Assembly: GCA_003327425.1 (NCBI GenBank)
Contig: QOQW01000031.1
Span: forward strand, 1 to 64,000
Direction of reading: 5' to 3'
Length of the DNA stretch: 64,000 nucleotides
Source: Candidatus Ozemibacter sibiricus
Lineage (GTDB): Bacteria > Muiribacteriota > Ozemobacteria > Ozemobacterales > Ozemobacteraceae
Part shown: positions 62,604 through 64,000 of the stretch, piece after piece
Layout of the letters: each line of letters opens with the position of its first letter
Numbering within the stretch: the stretch's first letter is position 1
Translations under genes and position numbers: made by a program
Notes under the pieces: generated by a model
What the model was told of the DNA's origin: nothing
Seen by the model: only the letters and a program-made list of their open reading frames with translations
Databases searched by the model: none

Positions 62604-63714
62604 TGGTGATCCCTTCCAGTTCATTACGGTAGTCTTGGTAGAGAGCCGCTTTGCGGGCGGCGTATTCCTCGGGGGTGAGCGAGCCGGCCTGCGCCTCGAG
62701 GTCATCGAGAGCGGCCTGGTATTTCATGCGGGCCGTGGTGCGCAGGCCCTGCACGCGCAGCGCGTGCCGCATCAGGAACTTGAGGAACGCCTTGAAGATG
62801 CGCTCGGCCTCGGCGTAGCGCTGCAATCGGCTCTGGACGTCGATGGCCATGAAATTGCGCACGGCCGCGGCGCGCAGATAGGCGGCATATTCGTCGTCGA
62901 ACCCCTGCTTGCCGATCCAGTCCCAGAGGCGATTTTTGTCGTAGTTGGCCAGATTGGAGGAGCCTCCTGAAGGCACTGGCTCGCGGGGCCGCGGACTGAC
63001 GAGGGTCGAGACGCCCGGGGGGGCCACGCTCTTGGCGGGAATGCCCTCGGTGGGCACGTTCGCTCCGAGGGCGGTGAGGATGGTGGCGGGGTTGACCTTG
63101 TCGGCCAGTCCTTCCCAGCGATCGGCGATCTGGCCGCGTGTCTGCAGCTTGCGATCGAGCAGCTCGTTCATCTTCCCGGTCAGGTCGTCGATGACCGGCG
63201 GGGCCAGCGTCGAAGGCGCGCGTTCCCCCTCGAGGTCGGCGGCGAATTGGAAGGCCGGGCTGGTCAGACCCTTGAACAGCAGGTCTTCGTAGCGCACCCG
63301 ATAGAACAGCAGCCGGCGCGTCGAGCGATATTCCCCTTTGACCCAGAGGTCGACGGTGCAGGTAGCGCCAGGGGTATCTTGAATGGCGTAGATGAAGCTG
63401 CCTCCTTCGCAGGGAATGGGCGTGCCGTGGTAGTCGGGGCCGTCTCTGAACCAGCGGTCTTCCCAGGGCTGGGACATCAGGCGAGCCAGCAGGAGGTTGA
63501 CCCCCGATTCGGCGATCACGAGCGAGCGCACATGGGCATCGGCGTAGGTGAGCTGGCTGCCGGTGCCCCGCATCAGATGGAGGATGGTGAAGACCGACAG
63601 GAAGAGCAGCGTGATGATGACCACCACGAGGCCCATGGCGATACCCGACCGGATGCCTCTCACGGCGAGGATCGGGGAGGGAAGGCGCGGGCGGCTCGTT
63701 CCTCTCGGGGTCAT
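62584..63714 (-). CDS. PilX/GspK-like pseudopilin
   Basis: A 376-residue protein with a basic leader (about 24 residues), a hydrophobic helix IAMGLVVVIITLLFLSVFTI without Glu5, and SLVIAESGVNLLLARLMSQP. This is the region that in PilX/GspK reads AAEAG. A mixed domain follows, with a Pro/Ser-rich stretch near residues 225-250, and helical coiled-coil-like sequence near the end. It starts with an ATGA overlap after the preceding gene. Tip position in a pseudopilus is inferred from the family. Confidence 0.7.
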   Translation of the reverse strand: MTPRGTSRPRLPSPILAVRGIRSGIAMGLVVVIITLLFLSVFTILHLMRGTGSQLTYADAHVRSLVIAESGVNLLLARLMSQPWEDRWFRDGPDYHGTPIPCEGGSFIYAIQDTPGATCTVDLWVKGEYRSTRRLLFYRVRYEDLLFKGLTSPAFQFAADLEGERAPSTLAPPVIDDLTGKMNELLDRKLQTRGQIADRWEGLADKVNPATILTALGANVPTEGIPAKSVAPPGVSTLVSPRPREPVPSGGSSNLANYDKNRLWDWIGKQGFDDEYAAYLRAAAVRNFMAIDVQSRLQRYAEAERIFKAFLKFLMRHALRVQGLRTTARMKYQAALDDLEAQAGSLTPEEYAARKAALYQDYRNELEGITNANPAP

Positions 63715-64000
63715 CGGCCTTCCTCTGAGAAGACGTTCTTGAGGCGGATCTGGTTGAGGAAGGCGTAGCTCATCTGGCCTTCGGTGAGCGTGCCCGAGAC
63801 GACGACCGAGCCGAACCCGTGGGCGGTGAAGTTCATGGCCCGCAACCCCGACAGAATCTCGCGCACCGGTGAGCAGCGGCCGGTCTTGATGTCGTAGAGC
63901 ACCGAATAGAGGCGGAAGGTATCGAACCCGTTCTTCTCGGAAAGAGTGCTATCGCGGCGCAGGAAGATCAGGCGCAGGTTGTTCACTTGATCGCGCAGGA
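63711..64000 (-). CDS. partial pseudopilin-like protein (5' end outside window)
   Basis: Only the last 95 or so codons are visible; the frame is open at the window edge. The segment contains TFRLYSVLYDIKTGRC, SGLRAMNFTAHGFGSVVVSG and SYAFLNQIRLKNVFSEEGR, a beta-rich region like the C-terminus of minor pilins. It is coupled by ATGA to the PilX-like gene, so it is presumably the first or second pseudopilin of this cluster. Confidence 0.55.
   Translation of the reverse strand, partial: LRDQVNNLRLIFLRRDSTLSEKNGFDTFRLYSVLYDIKTGRCSPVREILSGLRAMNFTAHGFGSVVVSGTLTEGQMSYAFLNQIRLKNVFSEEGR

Overview
The window is GC-rich (roughly 65% by eye) bacterial chromosome. It has dense, often ATGA-coupled operons and no rRNA, tRNA, insertion sequence, CRISPR or phage genes that I could recognise. 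The organism looks like a diderm: it has lipoproteins with their processing enzymes (lspA and two lgt genes), an O-antigen-ligase-like protein, many exported proteins, and two clusters of type IV pilin-like genes. The mix of NHL proteins, unusual pseudopilins, HAMP-cyclases and the TIGR03960-TIGR03936-RNase G block recalls candidate phyla such as Riflebacteria/Ozemobacteria. That placement is a guess from gene content, not a measured result.

Layout. 0.5-3.4 kb: NHL lipoprotein, mltG and a BtuF-like binding protein. After an AT-rich spacer, 4.0-12.3 kb is a long plus-strand run: NHL protein, TPR lipoprotein, radical SAM pair, RNase G and two exported unknowns. 12.6-15.4 kb (minus): accD-accA-sigma70. 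15.6-16.6 kb (minus): a lipoprotein with two CxxCH motifs and Fn3-like domains. 16.8-22.2 kb (plus): lspA-lgt-lgt-rluD, a degenerate pilin, a HAMP protein, an exported rhodanese behind a palindromic operator, and a small Cys-rich protein. 22.3-25.9 kb (minus): hybrid histidine kinase and exported 5'-nucleotidase. 26.2-33.9 kb (plus): exported phospholipase-D protein, then a minor-pilin cluster. 34.1 kb: exported Cys-rich metallothionein-like repeat protein. 35.2 kb (minus): coaD.

35.8-42.7 kb (minus) holds the most remarkable gene. It encodes about 2271 residues with two complete TM-sensor-TM-HAMP-cyclase modules fused in one chain. The first cyclase domain keeps both metal-binding Asp but has lost the transition-state Asn/Arg. 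The second keeps Lys/Asn/Arg but has lost the first metal Asp. Together they can form one complete active site, as in the C1/C2 pseudo-heterodimer of animal transmembrane adenylyl cyclases. Transcribed away from it are three consecutive CYTH-superfamily genes (43.1-45.4 kb); CYTH is the family of class IV cyclase CyaB and triphosphate hydrolases.

45.4-64 kb: exported DUF3887-like protein, zinc-type dehydrogenase, Sel1-repeat metalloprotease, SagB-type nitroreductase and an exported HExxH protein with a C-terminal HhH-like region. Next come a catalytically intact DUF3857/transglutaminase protein with an inactive-looking paralogue, an O-antigen-ligase/TPR protein and a dual-specificity phosphatase. 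The window ends with a second pseudopilin cluster on the minus strand that runs off the edge. Several promoters place the -10 box 6-9 nt before the start codon, so leaderless transcripts appear to recur here.
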